Assembly (NCBI GenBank): GCA_945875745.1 | Contig: CAMCLJ010000008.1 | Span: forward strand, 1 to 42,578 | Length of the DNA stretch: 42,578 nucleotides | Origin: Chlamydia trachomatis | Lineage (GTDB): Bacteria > Chlamydiota > Chlamydiia > Chlamydiales > Rhabdochlamydiaceae | Direction: 5' to 3' | In this document: in pieces, positions 25,360 to 32,656 of the stretch | Position numbering within the stretch: the stretch's first letter is position 1 | Layout of the letters: every line of letters begins with the position of its first letter | Notes under the pieces: generated by a model | Database searches by the model: none | What the model saw: the letters and a program-made list of their open reading frames with translations, nothing else | Told to the model about the DNA's origin: nothing | Made by a program: the position numbers and the translations under genes

Positions 25360-25800
25360 TTATTCGATATCTACTACACCATTCTGACTTCTGTCAAATA
25401 AAGTAGAATGAATGATTTCCGGCTTTAAATACTCTTGCAATGCCTCATCGAACTTGTCTGCATCACAACTACTGCCACAGGTAAATAGATCAATAAAACA
25501 AGCATTATGTTCTGGATACGTATGGATGCTTGCATGACTCTCTGATAATAAGACCACCATAGTCAGACCATCTGGAGCAAAGACGTAATCTGCGGTATCG
25601 AGTAATGTGGCTCCTGATGCATTAACAGCTGCTAAAAATGCTTTTTTTAACTCTTCTATATTCGATATCCTGTCATGATCGCAACTTAGATAGCTTGCGA
25701 CAAAATGACGGCCTTTAAATTCATAATTGGCATCTATATCAGCGTATAATCCCAAAGAGGATAACGCAAGCCACATCGCAAGAATATATTTCTTTATCAT
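25360..25800 (-). CDS. speD: S-adenosylmethionine decarboxylase homologue with an N-terminal signal peptide
   Basis: SpeD decarboxylates S-adenosylmethionine to supply aminopropyl groups for spermidine. It self-cleaves to make a pyruvoyl cofactor. The 146-residue protein contains GRHFVASYLSCD, LLSESHASIHTYPE and IDLFTCGSSC. The cleavage site E87-S88, H93 and C108 match Ser63, His68 and Cys83 of the Thermotoga maritima enzyme with a constant offset of 25. That offset equals an added N-terminus MIKKYILAMWLALSSLGLYA, which has all parts of a Sec signal peptide (basic start, hydrophobic core, L-Y-A before D). The enzyme is therefore predicted to be exported, which is odd for SpeD. No spermidine synthase gene is nearby. 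It is divergent from the gene at 25972. Confidence 0.85.
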   Translation of the reverse strand: MIKKYILAMWLALSSLGLYADIDANYEFKGRHFVASYLSCDHDRISNIEELKKAFLAAVNASGATLLDTADYVFAPDGLTMVVLLSESHASIHTYPEHNACFIDLFTCGSSCDADKFDEALQEYLKPEIIHSTLFDRSQNGVVDIE

Positions 25801-25971
25801 TCTTCTTCTCCTTATTTACTAGTAAACCACAAGACTTCTTAAAAAAAGACCTACGGGTTACTACTGTCCAAATTTTATCTTTTTTTTTAAACAACTAAAC
25901 CGATAGAGGGAGTTATATAGAATAAAAAAACAGAAGGGAGTAGACTCGGTCTAGAATAGGAGACGATCTTT

Positions 25972-26805
25972 ATGCGATGGCTGTTGACTTTAGGAATTCT
26001 GAGTTCTCTGGGCTATGGAGCTTGGTACATGAGTGATACCAAGCCAGATATGAAAAAAAAGGTGGAAAGCCTTTTGAATATCGGCTCTTTCCACACCCTT
26101 GAAATTAAATACAGCGCCAATCAAATTATGGAAACCCATAGAAAAGAACTTCTCAAAAGCGGAAAACATCAATTTTTAGAACCCCAGCTACGGTTTTATC
26201 CTTATCTACTGATGAATGTGAAATATGTCTCCTCAGAAAAAACAGAAGAAAGTGTTATGCTATGGGATATGTGCGATGGGGAGATGGTGTTAAATACCCG
26301 TTCATGGGAAAAAACTCATGGTTTTGGCGATTGCATCCAGGCCAATACCGATAGGCATGAATTTAAAGTTATCCACGCCTTAGCTAAAAGGGGGGGGGCT
26401 TGTGATAGAGAAACTCTTGCAAAAGCCCTTCATGTGGAAAACGATGTGATGGATCTTTGGGTGGATAGCCTACGTAGAAAAAAACTCTTAGTACAGATCG
26501 GCAATCGCTACCGACTACATTTAGAAGACCCTGTGATTAAATCACTACCTGAGACAATTTTAGAAGAGCGGCTTGTTACACAAGCCTCAAAACATGCCAA
26601 TCGAATTGCCAACCGGTTTTCACTAGGGCAAATCGATAAAATCTCGCAGGCAGCTTTTGGAACCGATTTTGCTATACGTTATATTAAAAATGTTTACTTA
26701 CCCGTACATTGCATCGTCGTGCAGAACCCAGATGGATCGATTCATTCGAGTCTTTGGAATGCTCTAAATGGGAAACGGGTATCTTACACTCACTCGTTAG
26801 ACTAA
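25972..26805 (+). CDS. Membrane-anchored hypothetical protein
   Basis: I do not recognise the family. The 277-residue protein begins with a short hydrophobic segment (MRWLLTLGILSSLGYGAWYM) that looks like a signal anchor. The middle part (about 130-175: HEFKVIHALAKRG, CDRETLAKALHV, VMDLWVDSLRRKKLLVQIGN) reads like a winged-helix domain, but this is weak. The last part contains a Lys/Arg-rich helix and VHCIVVQNPDGSI. The ATG at 25972 has a TAGGAGA Shine-Dalgarno sequence 8 bases upstream. A nine-G run (26390-26398) lies inside the gene at the codons for R-G-G. It is upstream of the tRNA-Ser but probably not co-transcribed with it. Confidence 0.7.
   Translation: MRWLLTLGILSSLGYGAWYMSDTKPDMKKKVESLLNIGSFHTLEIKYSANQIMETHRKELLKSGKHQFLEPQLRFYPYLLMNVKYVSSEKTEESVMLWDMCDGEMVLNTRSWEKTHGFGDCIQANTDRHEFKVIHALAKRGGACDRETLAKALHVENDVMDLWVDSLRRKKLLVQIGNRYRLHLEDPVIKSLPETILEERLVTQASKHANRIANRFSLGQIDKISQAAFGTDFAIRYIKNVYLPVHCIVVQNPDGSIHSSLWNALNGKRVSYTHSLD
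26390..26398 (+). repeat. Poly-G tract (G9) inside the hypothetical gene
   Basis: Nine consecutive Gs (within the codons for KRGGAC, about residues 139-144). It is the second long poly-G run in the window, also within a gene for an envelope-associated protein. Confidence 0.85.
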
Positions 26806-26940
26806 ATCAGCCCCCTTTCCAGTTAATAAATTATTGGAAATGGGTGGATAGCCCAGCTCTATTTCGAGCCATTATCTATCATAAACCATGGGAAGGATCA
26901 CCCTTATTTACCCTATCTTGAATAGATTTCGAATAAATGA

Positions 26941-26970
26941 TTGGTGAAAAAAAGAGCTACCGGGTAAAAT
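26941..26970 (+). promoter_or_regulatory. Candidate promoter of tRNA-Ser
   Basis: TTGGTG (26941-26946) and TAAAAT (26965-26970) are 18 bases apart, and the tRNA begins 19 bases after the -10. An AGAGCT/AGCTCT inverted repeat overlaps the spacer and leader (26953-26958 and 26977-26982). Confidence 0.5.
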
Positions 26971-26988
26971 TCGACAAGCTCTATGCTT

Positions 26989-27075
26989 GGAAAGATGGCT
27001 GAGTGGCCGAAGGCACGTCCCTGCTAAGGACGCGTACTCGCAAGGGTACCGAGGGTTCAAATCCCTCTCTTTCCA
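26989..27075 (+). tRNA. tRNA-Ser(GCU)
   Basis: A complete type II cloverleaf can be folded. The acceptor is GGAAAGA with TCTTTCC, the D arm lies around GCTGAGTGGCCGAAGGC, and the anticodon stem is CGTCC/GGACG with loop CTGCTAA (anticodon GCU, reading AGC/AGU). The long variable arm has a GTAC/GTAC stem, and the T arm is GAGGG TTCAAAT CCCTC. The discriminator is A (27075) rather than the G usual in bacterial tRNA-Ser, and CCA is not encoded. A strong terminator follows. Confidence 0.96.
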
Positions 27076-27078
27076 TTC

Positions 27079-27110
27079 AGCCTTGAATGCAAATTCAAGG
27101 CTTTTTTTTT
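27079..27110 (+). terminator. Rho-independent terminator of tRNA-Ser, directly before dnaB
   Basis: AGCCTTGAAT (27079-27088) pairs perfectly with ATTCAAGGCT (27093-27102) around a 4-base loop and is followed by nine Ts in all (27102-27110). The dnaB Shine-Dalgarno GGAG starts on the next base (27111). Confidence 0.92.
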
Positions 27111-27121
27111 GGAGTAAAAAA

Positions 27122-28564
27122 ATGAAAGAATCCCCGCAGAAAGGTCTTATCCCTCCAAATTCTAAAGAATCTGAAATGATGGTTCTTGGATGTATGCTCA
27201 CAAGCATTAATAGCTTAAATATCGCAGCTGACGGTTTATCACCTTACGATTTTTACTTCACCGAACACCAAACTATCTTTGAGATTCTTAAGGCGGCATA
27301 CAAACAAGATAAGCCAGCTGACGTCCACCTAGTCTGTGAAGAGCTTAAACGACAAGAGAAGCTCTCAGCAGTCGGCGGGGTGAGTTATGTCACCACCTTG
27401 GCTCAATATGCGGGTACCTCAGCATATATCGAAGAATACGTAGATGTAGTTAAAAACAAAGCTACTCTACGTAGAATGATCCATGTGGCCCAAGAAATAG
27501 AAAAAAATGCACTGCAAAACCCACAAGATGTCTCCCTTGTTTTAGATGAAGCGCAACAAAAACTATTCAATATTGGACAGTCGGTCAATTCAAATGGAGG
27601 GATCCTTATTAAAGAGATCCTTACAGGGGTTAAATCGACAAGTAAAATTCCTTATTTAAAAGAGCTGCAGAAAAAGCAAGAATCGTTCCAGATTAAAGGG
27701 GTTGATGATACAGGGATCACAGGCATTCCAACCCACTTCCTTGACCTAGATAAATTGGTCAATGGGATGGTTCCATCGAACTTAATGATTTTAGCAGCGC
27801 GTCCTGCAATGGGTAAAACAGCACTCGCCCTTAATATCGCAGAAAACATCTGCTTTAGAAATGAAGTCCCAGTCGGTATATTTTCTTTAGAGATGTCTGC
27901 AGAGCAGCTTTTACATCGTCTGATTTGTTCTCAAGCAGAGGTTGAGTCTGACAAATTAAAAACAGGATCGTTAAACGGAGCAGAATTTCAGAGGGTGGTA
28001 GCAGCTGTCAATTCTATGCAAAAAGGGACGATGGTAATCGATGATCAGCCTGGCATTAAAATCACTGATCTGCGAGCTAGAGCACGCAGAATGAAAGAGA
28101 CACACGGCATACAATTTCTCGTCATCGACTATCTGCAGCTCTTATCAGGCTCGGGCCTGTCTAAATCAGCAGAGAACCGGCAAAATGAAATCTCTGAAAT
28201 CTCCCGGATGCTAAAGACCTTGGCAAGAGAACTGAACCTTCCAATACTCTGCCTTTCTCAGCTCTCACGTAAAGTAGAAGAAAGACAAGGTCACAGACCT
28301 ATGATGAGTGACTTAAGAGAGAGCGGAGCCATTGAACAAGACTCTGATATCGTTATGTTCCTTTTGCGAAGGGAATATTACGACCCGTATGACAAACCCG
28401 GTATGGCGGAACTCATTGTCGCTAAAAACCGTCATGGAGGCGTCGGAAGTGTTAACCTGACCTTTAGAAAAGAACTAGCTCAGTTTGCCAACTATTCCGG
28501 GATGCCCTCATCTGGAAATCTAGATGACAACCAGGCAGCTTTTTCAGCATTTTCTCCAGGCTGA
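27122..28564 (+). CDS. dnaB: Replicative DNA helicase
   Basis: DnaB is the hexameric 5'-3' helicase that unwinds DNA at the replication fork and loads with DnaC/DnaI-type help. The protein from ATG 27122 is 480 residues: an N-terminal DnaB domain (about 1-115), a linker helix, and the RecA-like C-domain with Walker A ARPAMGKTALALN, GIFSLEMSAEQL, Walker B FLVIDYLQLLSG and LSQLSRKVEERQ. An open frame continues upstream through the tRNA, but the GGAG at 27111-27114 and the family N-terminus fix the start at 27122. No promoter is visible between the tRNA terminator and the start, so transcription may rely on read-through. The last 119 codons have been duplicated downstream as a pseudogene. Confidence 0.95.
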   Translation: MKESPQKGLIPPNSKESEMMVLGCMLTSINSLNIAADGLSPYDFYFTEHQTIFEILKAAYKQDKPADVHLVCEELKRQEKLSAVGGVSYVTTLAQYAGTSAYIEEYVDVVKNKATLRRMIHVAQEIEKNALQNPQDVSLVLDEAQQKLFNIGQSVNSNGGILIKEILTGVKSTSKIPYLKELQKKQESFQIKGVDDTGITGIPTHFLDLDKLVNGMVPSNLMILAARPAMGKTALALNIAENICFRNEVPVGIFSLEMSAEQLLHRLICSQAEVESDKLKTGSLNGAEFQRVVAAVNSMQKGTMVIDDQPGIKITDLRARARRMKETHGIQFLVIDYLQLLSGSGLSKSAENRQNEISEISRMLKTLARELNLPILCLSQLSRKVEERQGHRPMMSDLRESGAIEQDSDIVMFLLRREYYDPYDKPGMAELIVAKNRHGGVGSVNLTFRKELAQFANYSGMPSSGNLDDNQAAFSAFSPG

Positions 28565-28662
28565 TTTAAGCAACTCACTCCCTTTTGAGCTTGTATTCAC
28601 CACCTTAGGAATCAGCTGTCCTTAAGCCTTTTTTAAATGGCAAGGTGACTGCCTTGTCATTG

Positions 28663-28671
28663 TGCTATAAC
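28663..28671 (+). promoter_or_regulatory. Candidate extended -10 promoter of kinase-like gene A
   Basis: TGCTATAAC at 28663-28671 has the TGn extension plus TATAAC; no convincing -35 is seen. In copy 2 the same site reads TGCTACAAC, losing the key T, so the two copies may be expressed differently. A CAAGG/CCTTG inverted repeat lies just upstream (28641-28656). Confidence 0.4.
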
Positions 28672-28737
28672 GGACTAGATTTTTTTGCCTTGCTTTTGAT
28701 ACTGTCTTTGACAATTTTTTAAAAAACGGCAAAAAAC

Positions 28738-30138
28738 ATGATAAAACTAGACTTCTTCACCCCAATTAGCTTTGGCAATCAACCAAAATCATACACCCAA
28801 TCTTTAGTAGAGACCGCAGATAATTATTTCTATCTTGGTGGAAAAAAAGCCTATGTTATTTCAGATGATAGGACACCGACATCTCAAGGGGTAGTCGTAC
28901 TTACAGAGTCTCAAAGGCTTTTAACTACTGCTCTAAAAGCCGCCTCTTATGTAACACTCGTTTTGCCTGGAATCATGATGGGTCTCAAATTTATACTCAG
29001 GTCGACTCATTCTTTTCATGTTATTAACGTCAGACAAGAAATAGAAAGAGGGATGGATATAAAGCAGGCAACGATTGAAAAGATCAATACACTCTTTTCG
29101 AAACTTATAGCTCACCGAGAGGATGAAGCGATCCAATGGCATGCTAGAAAAGTCTTTAGCCTTCGGTCTGAGCCGGAACTAATTTTCAAATTTGACGATG
29201 ATGAACAACGTTTGCAAAATATGGTTGAAGCCAAAAAAATCTGTCTAGCCCACAATCTCACCCTACTCAAAATCCCCCATACCACACAAGTTCAAGTCCA
29301 GGGGCATGTTCTTATTGCCGAAGAACGTTTAGGTATTCAACAAGAGGAGAGTAAACAAGAAGAGCTATACGCCAAGCTATCTGGAATGGAGGAGACTGCA
29401 AGACAATTAGCGACATTTATCGCCAAGACTGGTTTTTCCGATGTAGAATGGCGCAATATACCTATAATCGATGATGACCCAAATTTCCCAGGTCCAAGAC
29501 GTGTTGCCCTTATTGATTTTGAAGAAATGGGTGCAAGTGGAAGGCCAAAAACAGGTATTTTCGGGCAGGGACAGATCCGTAGAGGATTAATTCGATGCCT
29601 ATCCTCTGAACAACAAATAGATATTGCTTTGGCTGAAGCTTATCGTTTTGGAATCACTTCCCTACATGCTAATCGAATAAAAGCTCAAAGATTGGAAGAA
29701 CTGGAAACTTATCAAAGATTAAATACATTTTATCAAAATAAGGGGATTCTAGAGGATTGTAGACAGCCTATTGAAGTGGACTTAAGTGCCCTTGGATTAG
29801 GTTTAGAAGAGACGGCACAGATCTATACCGGACGAAGGGAACCAACAACCCAGTCTTTAAGAGATGCCTGTGTTTATGTCATCGCTAAAATTAATGAGCT
29901 CATAAAAACTGCTCCTGCAGATAAATCAATAAAAGGACAAAGAAAAATTCTGTTAAATACGAATATTGATAACGTTATAAGCAGCTATTCTCAAGTGCCT
30001 GTGATGCCTTTTCTTTGCCGAAATGAAGAAGAAGAAAATCAAATATGGCTTCGCCAGATTATTAATGCTTTAGTCACAAAAGGATATCTTTTTCAGCTAG
30101 AGAGGGTAGGTGGTGATGGTTACTTAATCCAAGCCTAA
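28738..30138 (+). CDS. Chlamydial paralogous protein with kinase-like motifs, copy A
   Basis: I do not recognise a named family; a near copy lies 2.08 kb downstream. The 466-residue protein has a hydrophobic stretch (about 66-88, LKAASYVTLVLPGIMMG). It then shows VFSLRSEPELIFKF (K151 as a possible beta-3 lysine), an EAKK helix, VLIAEERL like a hinge, FSDVEWRNIPII (D235, N240) and RVALIDFEEMG (D260). The order and spacing recall the protein kinase or aminoglycoside phosphotransferase fold, though the glycine loop is not clear. I infer a kinase-like, possibly inactive, protein. Its origin between dnaB and mnmG, the duplication and the host-like fold suggest a secreted or membrane-associated effector; none of this is shown by the sequence alone. 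Confidence 0.7.
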   Translation: MIKLDFFTPISFGNQPKSYTQSLVETADNYFYLGGKKAYVISDDRTPTSQGVVVLTESQRLLTTALKAASYVTLVLPGIMMGLKFILRSTHSFHVINVRQEIERGMDIKQATIEKINTLFSKLIAHREDEAIQWHARKVFSLRSEPELIFKFDDDEQRLQNMVEAKKICLAHNLTLLKIPHTTQVQVQGHVLIAEERLGIQQEESKQEELYAKLSGMEETARQLATFIAKTGFSDVEWRNIPIIDDDPNFPGPRRVALIDFEEMGASGRPKTGIFGQGQIRRGLIRCLSSEQQIDIALAEAYRFGITSLHANRIKAQRLEELETYQRLNTFYQNKGILEDCRQPIEVDLSALGLGLEETAQIYTGRREPTTQSLRDACVYVIAKINELIKTAPADKSIKGQRKILLNTNIDNVISSYSQVPVMPFLCRNEEEENQIWLRQIINALVTKGYLFQLERVGGDGYLIQA

Positions 30139-30290
30139 AAAATGAATAGCGTATAGGTTTTAATTTCTACTTACGTGTCGGCTGTCCGCAGGAAAAACCT
30201 TTTATAATATCGCTATTTTCTTTTTCAATTTTTGATAGCTTTAATCGGGAAATTCCACATCATCCATGTCTATTATTTTTTTAGGCGATG

Positions 30291-30647
30291 ATGTTAAAAA
30301 CTTTGGCAAGAGAACTGAATCTTCCAATACTCTGCCTTTCTCAGCTCTGATGTAAAGTAGAAGAAAGACAAGGTCATAGACCTATGATGAGTGACTTAAG
30401 AGAGAGCGGAGCCATTGAACAAGATTCTGATATCGTTATGTTCCTTTTGCGAAGGGAATATTACGACCCGTACGACAAACCCGGTATGGCAGAACTCATT
30501 GTTGCTAAAAACCGTCATGGAGGCTTGGGGAGTGTTAACCTGACCTTTAGAAAAGAACTAGCTCAATTTGCCAACTATTGAGGGATGCCCTCATCTGGAA
30601 ATCTAGATGACAACCAGGCAGCTTTTTCAGCATTTTCTCCAAGCTGA
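30291..30647 (+). pseudogene. dnaB: Truncated dnaB fragment (C-terminal 118 codons), inactivated
   Basis: This stretch matches the last part of the intact dnaB, offset by 2083 bases throughout, with about 15 mismatches over roughly 340 bases counted by eye. It lacks the N-domain and Walker A. Two nonsense changes are present: TCA to TGA at 30348-30350 and TCC to TGA at 30579-30581. The original stop aligns at 30645-30647. An open stretch between the two stops (from ATG 30384) could be translated to 65 residues but would have no Walker A. It is a by-product of the tandem duplication and not a second helicase. Confidence 0.93.
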
Positions 30648-30817
30648 TTTCAGCAACTCACTCCCTTTTGAGCTTGTATTCACCACCTTAGGAATCAGCT
30701 GTCCTCAAGCCTTTTTTCAATGGCAAGGTGACTGCCTTGTCATTGTGCTACAACGGACTAGATTTTTTTTCTTGCTTCTGATAGTTTTTTTAAAATTTTT
30801 TGAAAACGGCAGAAAAC

Positions 30818-32185
30818 ATGATGAAACTAGACTTCTTCACCCCAATTAGCTTTGCCAATCAACTAAAATCATACACCCAATCTTTACTAGAGACCGCAGA
30901 TAATTATTTCTATCTTGGCGGAAAAAAAGCCTATGTTATTCCAGGTGATAGGACACTGACATCTCACGGGGTAGTCGTGCTTACAGAGTCTCAAAGGCTT
31001 TTAACTACTGCTCTAAAAGCCGCCTCTTATGTAACACTCGTTTTGCCTGCAATCATGATGGGCATCAAATTTATACTCAGGTCGACTCATTCTTTTCATG
31101 TTATGAATGTGAGACAAAAAATAGAAAGAGGGATAGATATAAAGCAGGAAACGATTGACAAGATCAATACACTCTTTTCGAAAATTATAGTTCAACAAGC
31201 AGATAACGAGATCCAATGGTGTAGTAGAAAAGTCTTTATTCTACAAACTGATCCACAACTTGTTTTTAAATTAGACCGTACTGGAGAGCGTTTTGAAAAT
31301 ATGGTGGAAGCCAAAAAAATCTGTTTAGCCCACAATCTCACCCTACTCAAAATCCCCCATGCCAAACAAGTTCAAGTCCAGGGGCATGCTCTTATTGCCG
31401 AAGAACGTTTACATATTCAGCAAGAAGAGAGTAAACAAGAAGAGCTATACGCCAAGCTATCTGGAATGGAGGAGACTGCCAGGCAATTAACAACATTCAT
31501 CGCAAAGACTGGTTTTTCTGATGTAGAATGGCGCAATATACCTATAGTCGATGATGCCCCGGATTTCCTAGGTCCAAGAAGTGTTGCCCTTATCGATCTT
31601 GAAGAAATGGGTGCAGGGGGCAATCCAAAAAAAGGCATTTTCGGTCTGGGACAGTTCCGTAGAGGATTAATTCGATGCCTATCCTCTGAACAACAAATAG
31701 ATATTGGTTTGGCTGAAGCTTATCGTTTTGGAATCACTTCCCCACATGCTAATCAAATAAAAGCTCAAAGATTGGAAGAACTGGCCACTTATCAAAGACT
31801 AAATACATTTTATCAAAATAAGGGGATTCTAGAGAATCCTAGCCAACCCATTCAAGTGGACTTAGATGCCCTTGGATTAGATTTAGAAGAGATGGTCTCC
31901 TTCTGTGACCAAGGAGAGAAACCAACAACCGTGCCATTAAAAGATGCCGCTCTTCTGACAATAAACAAAATTAATGAGCTCCTAGCAAATTCCAATTCAA
32001 ATCTATCAATAGAAAGAAGACGACAGATTCGAATAACATTCAAGGAGGGAGAAGAAGAGAATGATGCAATTAAAACACTTGCCAAGATCCTTCAGGCTTT
32101 AATGGAAAAAGGGCATTTTTTCGATCGGCAGCATTGGAGGGATTACGGTGATGATGATATGCATAGGCTCCTAATCCAGGCTTAA
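30818..32185 (+). CDS. Chlamydial paralogous protein with kinase-like motifs, copy B
   Basis: This 455-residue protein is a paralogue of the product of 28738-30138. The N-terminal 370 residues align without large gaps (MKLDFFTPISFANQ, NMVEAKKICLAHNLTLLKIP, FSDVEWRNIPIVDD, SVALIDLEEMGAG), whereas the last 90 differ strongly but keep the ending LLIQA. The kinase-like residues noted for copy A are retained, except that the DFE segment reads DLE. ATG 30818 is chosen because it aligns with the start of copy A; a TTG at 30800 would add six residues. The promoter-like element of copy A is damaged here. Divergence confined to the C-terminus suggests that part determines specificity or has been reshuffled. 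Confidence 0.7.
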   Translation: MMKLDFFTPISFANQLKSYTQSLLETADNYFYLGGKKAYVIPGDRTLTSHGVVVLTESQRLLTTALKAASYVTLVLPAIMMGIKFILRSTHSFHVMNVRQKIERGIDIKQETIDKINTLFSKIIVQQADNEIQWCSRKVFILQTDPQLVFKLDRTGERFENMVEAKKICLAHNLTLLKIPHAKQVQVQGHALIAEERLHIQQEESKQEELYAKLSGMEETARQLTTFIAKTGFSDVEWRNIPIVDDAPDFLGPRSVALIDLEEMGAGGNPKKGIFGLGQFRRGLIRCLSSEQQIDIGLAEAYRFGITSPHANQIKAQRLEELATYQRLNTFYQNKGILENPSQPIQVDLDALGLDLEEMVSFCDQGEKPTTVPLKDAALLTINKINELLANSNSNLSIERRRQIRITFKEGEEENDAIKTLAKILQALMEKGHFFDRQHWRDYGDDDMHRLLIQA

Positions 32186-32485
32186 AACACTAAAGGCTTA
32201 TACGTTTCAATTGCTGCTTGCACATTGGTTGATTGGATGGAAAAACCTTTTATGAAACCAGTATTTTATTTTTCAATTTTCGATAGCTTTAATTGGCAGA
32301 TTCCACATTATCTATGTGTATTATTTTTTAGGAGATGTCGCTGGATTTATCTCAAATAACATTTAAATACGGCAGGTCTCAACCAATTAGATCTATCCCT
32401 TTACAATTTATGAAAGTTGTTTTAAGATAGGCGCCAAGTTTGATAATTATTTTTTTTACATATCAATTTCAGAATAGGAATCTCA

Positions 32486-32572
32486 ATGTCTTCGGTTAAG
32501 AAAAAAAGAAAAGCAAAAATTGCCAAGCACAAAAGAAAGAAAAGACGCAGAAGAGATCGTCACAAAAAATAG
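32486..32572 (+). CDS. Tiny AURKAIP1/COX24-type ribosomal protein (bS22-like)
   Basis: A 28-codon gene too short for usual gene finders. The product is MSSVKKKRKAKIAKHKRKKR followed by RRRDRHKK, almost entirely basic. It matches the AURKAIP1/COX24 domain pattern (KKRxKxxxKHKxKKRxRRxRHKK) known from mitochondrial mS38 and from the short protein bS22 on mycobacterial and Bacteroidetes small ribosomal subunits. An AGGA at 32476-32479 precedes the ATG by 6 bases, and a hairpin follows. It stands alone upstream of mnmG. I am fairly sure it is a real gene, because random DNA would not keep this pattern in frame with a start, ribosome-binding site and stop. Confidence 0.85.
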   Translation: MSSVKKKRKAKIAKHKRKKRRRRDRHKK

Positions 32573-32607
32573 TTTGCAATAAATTATTTTACATCTTTCA
32601 TCTATTT

Positions 32608-32632
32608 TTAGAGCTAGTTATACTGGCTCTAA
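32608..32632 (+). terminator. Hairpin between the bS22-like gene and mnmG
   Basis: TTAGAGC (32608-32614) pairs with GCTCTAA (32626-32632), with an inner AGT/ACT pair inside. AATTCATTTTT follows. It probably ends the small-gene transcript 25 bases before the mnmG start codon. Confidence 0.6.
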
Positions 32633-32656
32633 TTCATTTTTACCCCGATTCTATTT

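Larger units (their letters stand above)
28208..30290 (+). repeat. Tandem duplication, copy 1 (dnaB 3' end plus kinase-like gene)
   Basis: First unit of a head-to-tail direct repeat. It starts inside dnaB (ATGCTAAAGACCTTGGCAAG) and ends after the kinase-like gene at TTTTTTTAGGCG, where copy 2 begins at once. The offset between copies in the dnaB part is exactly 2083 bases. Confidence 0.9.
30291..32338 (+). repeat. Tandem duplication, copy 2
   Basis: Second unit of the direct repeat, from ATGTTAAAAACTTTGGCAAG to about TTTTTTAGGAGATG. It holds a broken dnaB 3' fragment and kinase-like gene B. The 5' parts are nearly identical to copy 1; the last 90 codons of the kinase-like gene are clearly diverged. 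The remaining gap up to the small gene at 32486 holds only a weak promoter-like TTGTTT...GATAAT (32417-32447, 19-base spacing). Confidence 0.9.

Noticed and set aside
26709-26921. A 70-codon plus-strand frame over the end of the hypothetical gene at 25972-26805.
   Set aside because: It is mostly overlapping in another frame, with no ribosome-binding site and no recognisable feature.
26987-27121. An N-terminal extension of DnaB of 45 residues.
   Set aside because: It is the tRNA-Ser and its terminator read as codons; the GGAG and the family N-terminus place the start at 27122.
30384-30581. A short DnaB-like protein gene.
   Set aside because: It is an open stretch inside the dnaB pseudogene fragment between two nonsense changes and lacks the Walker A region.
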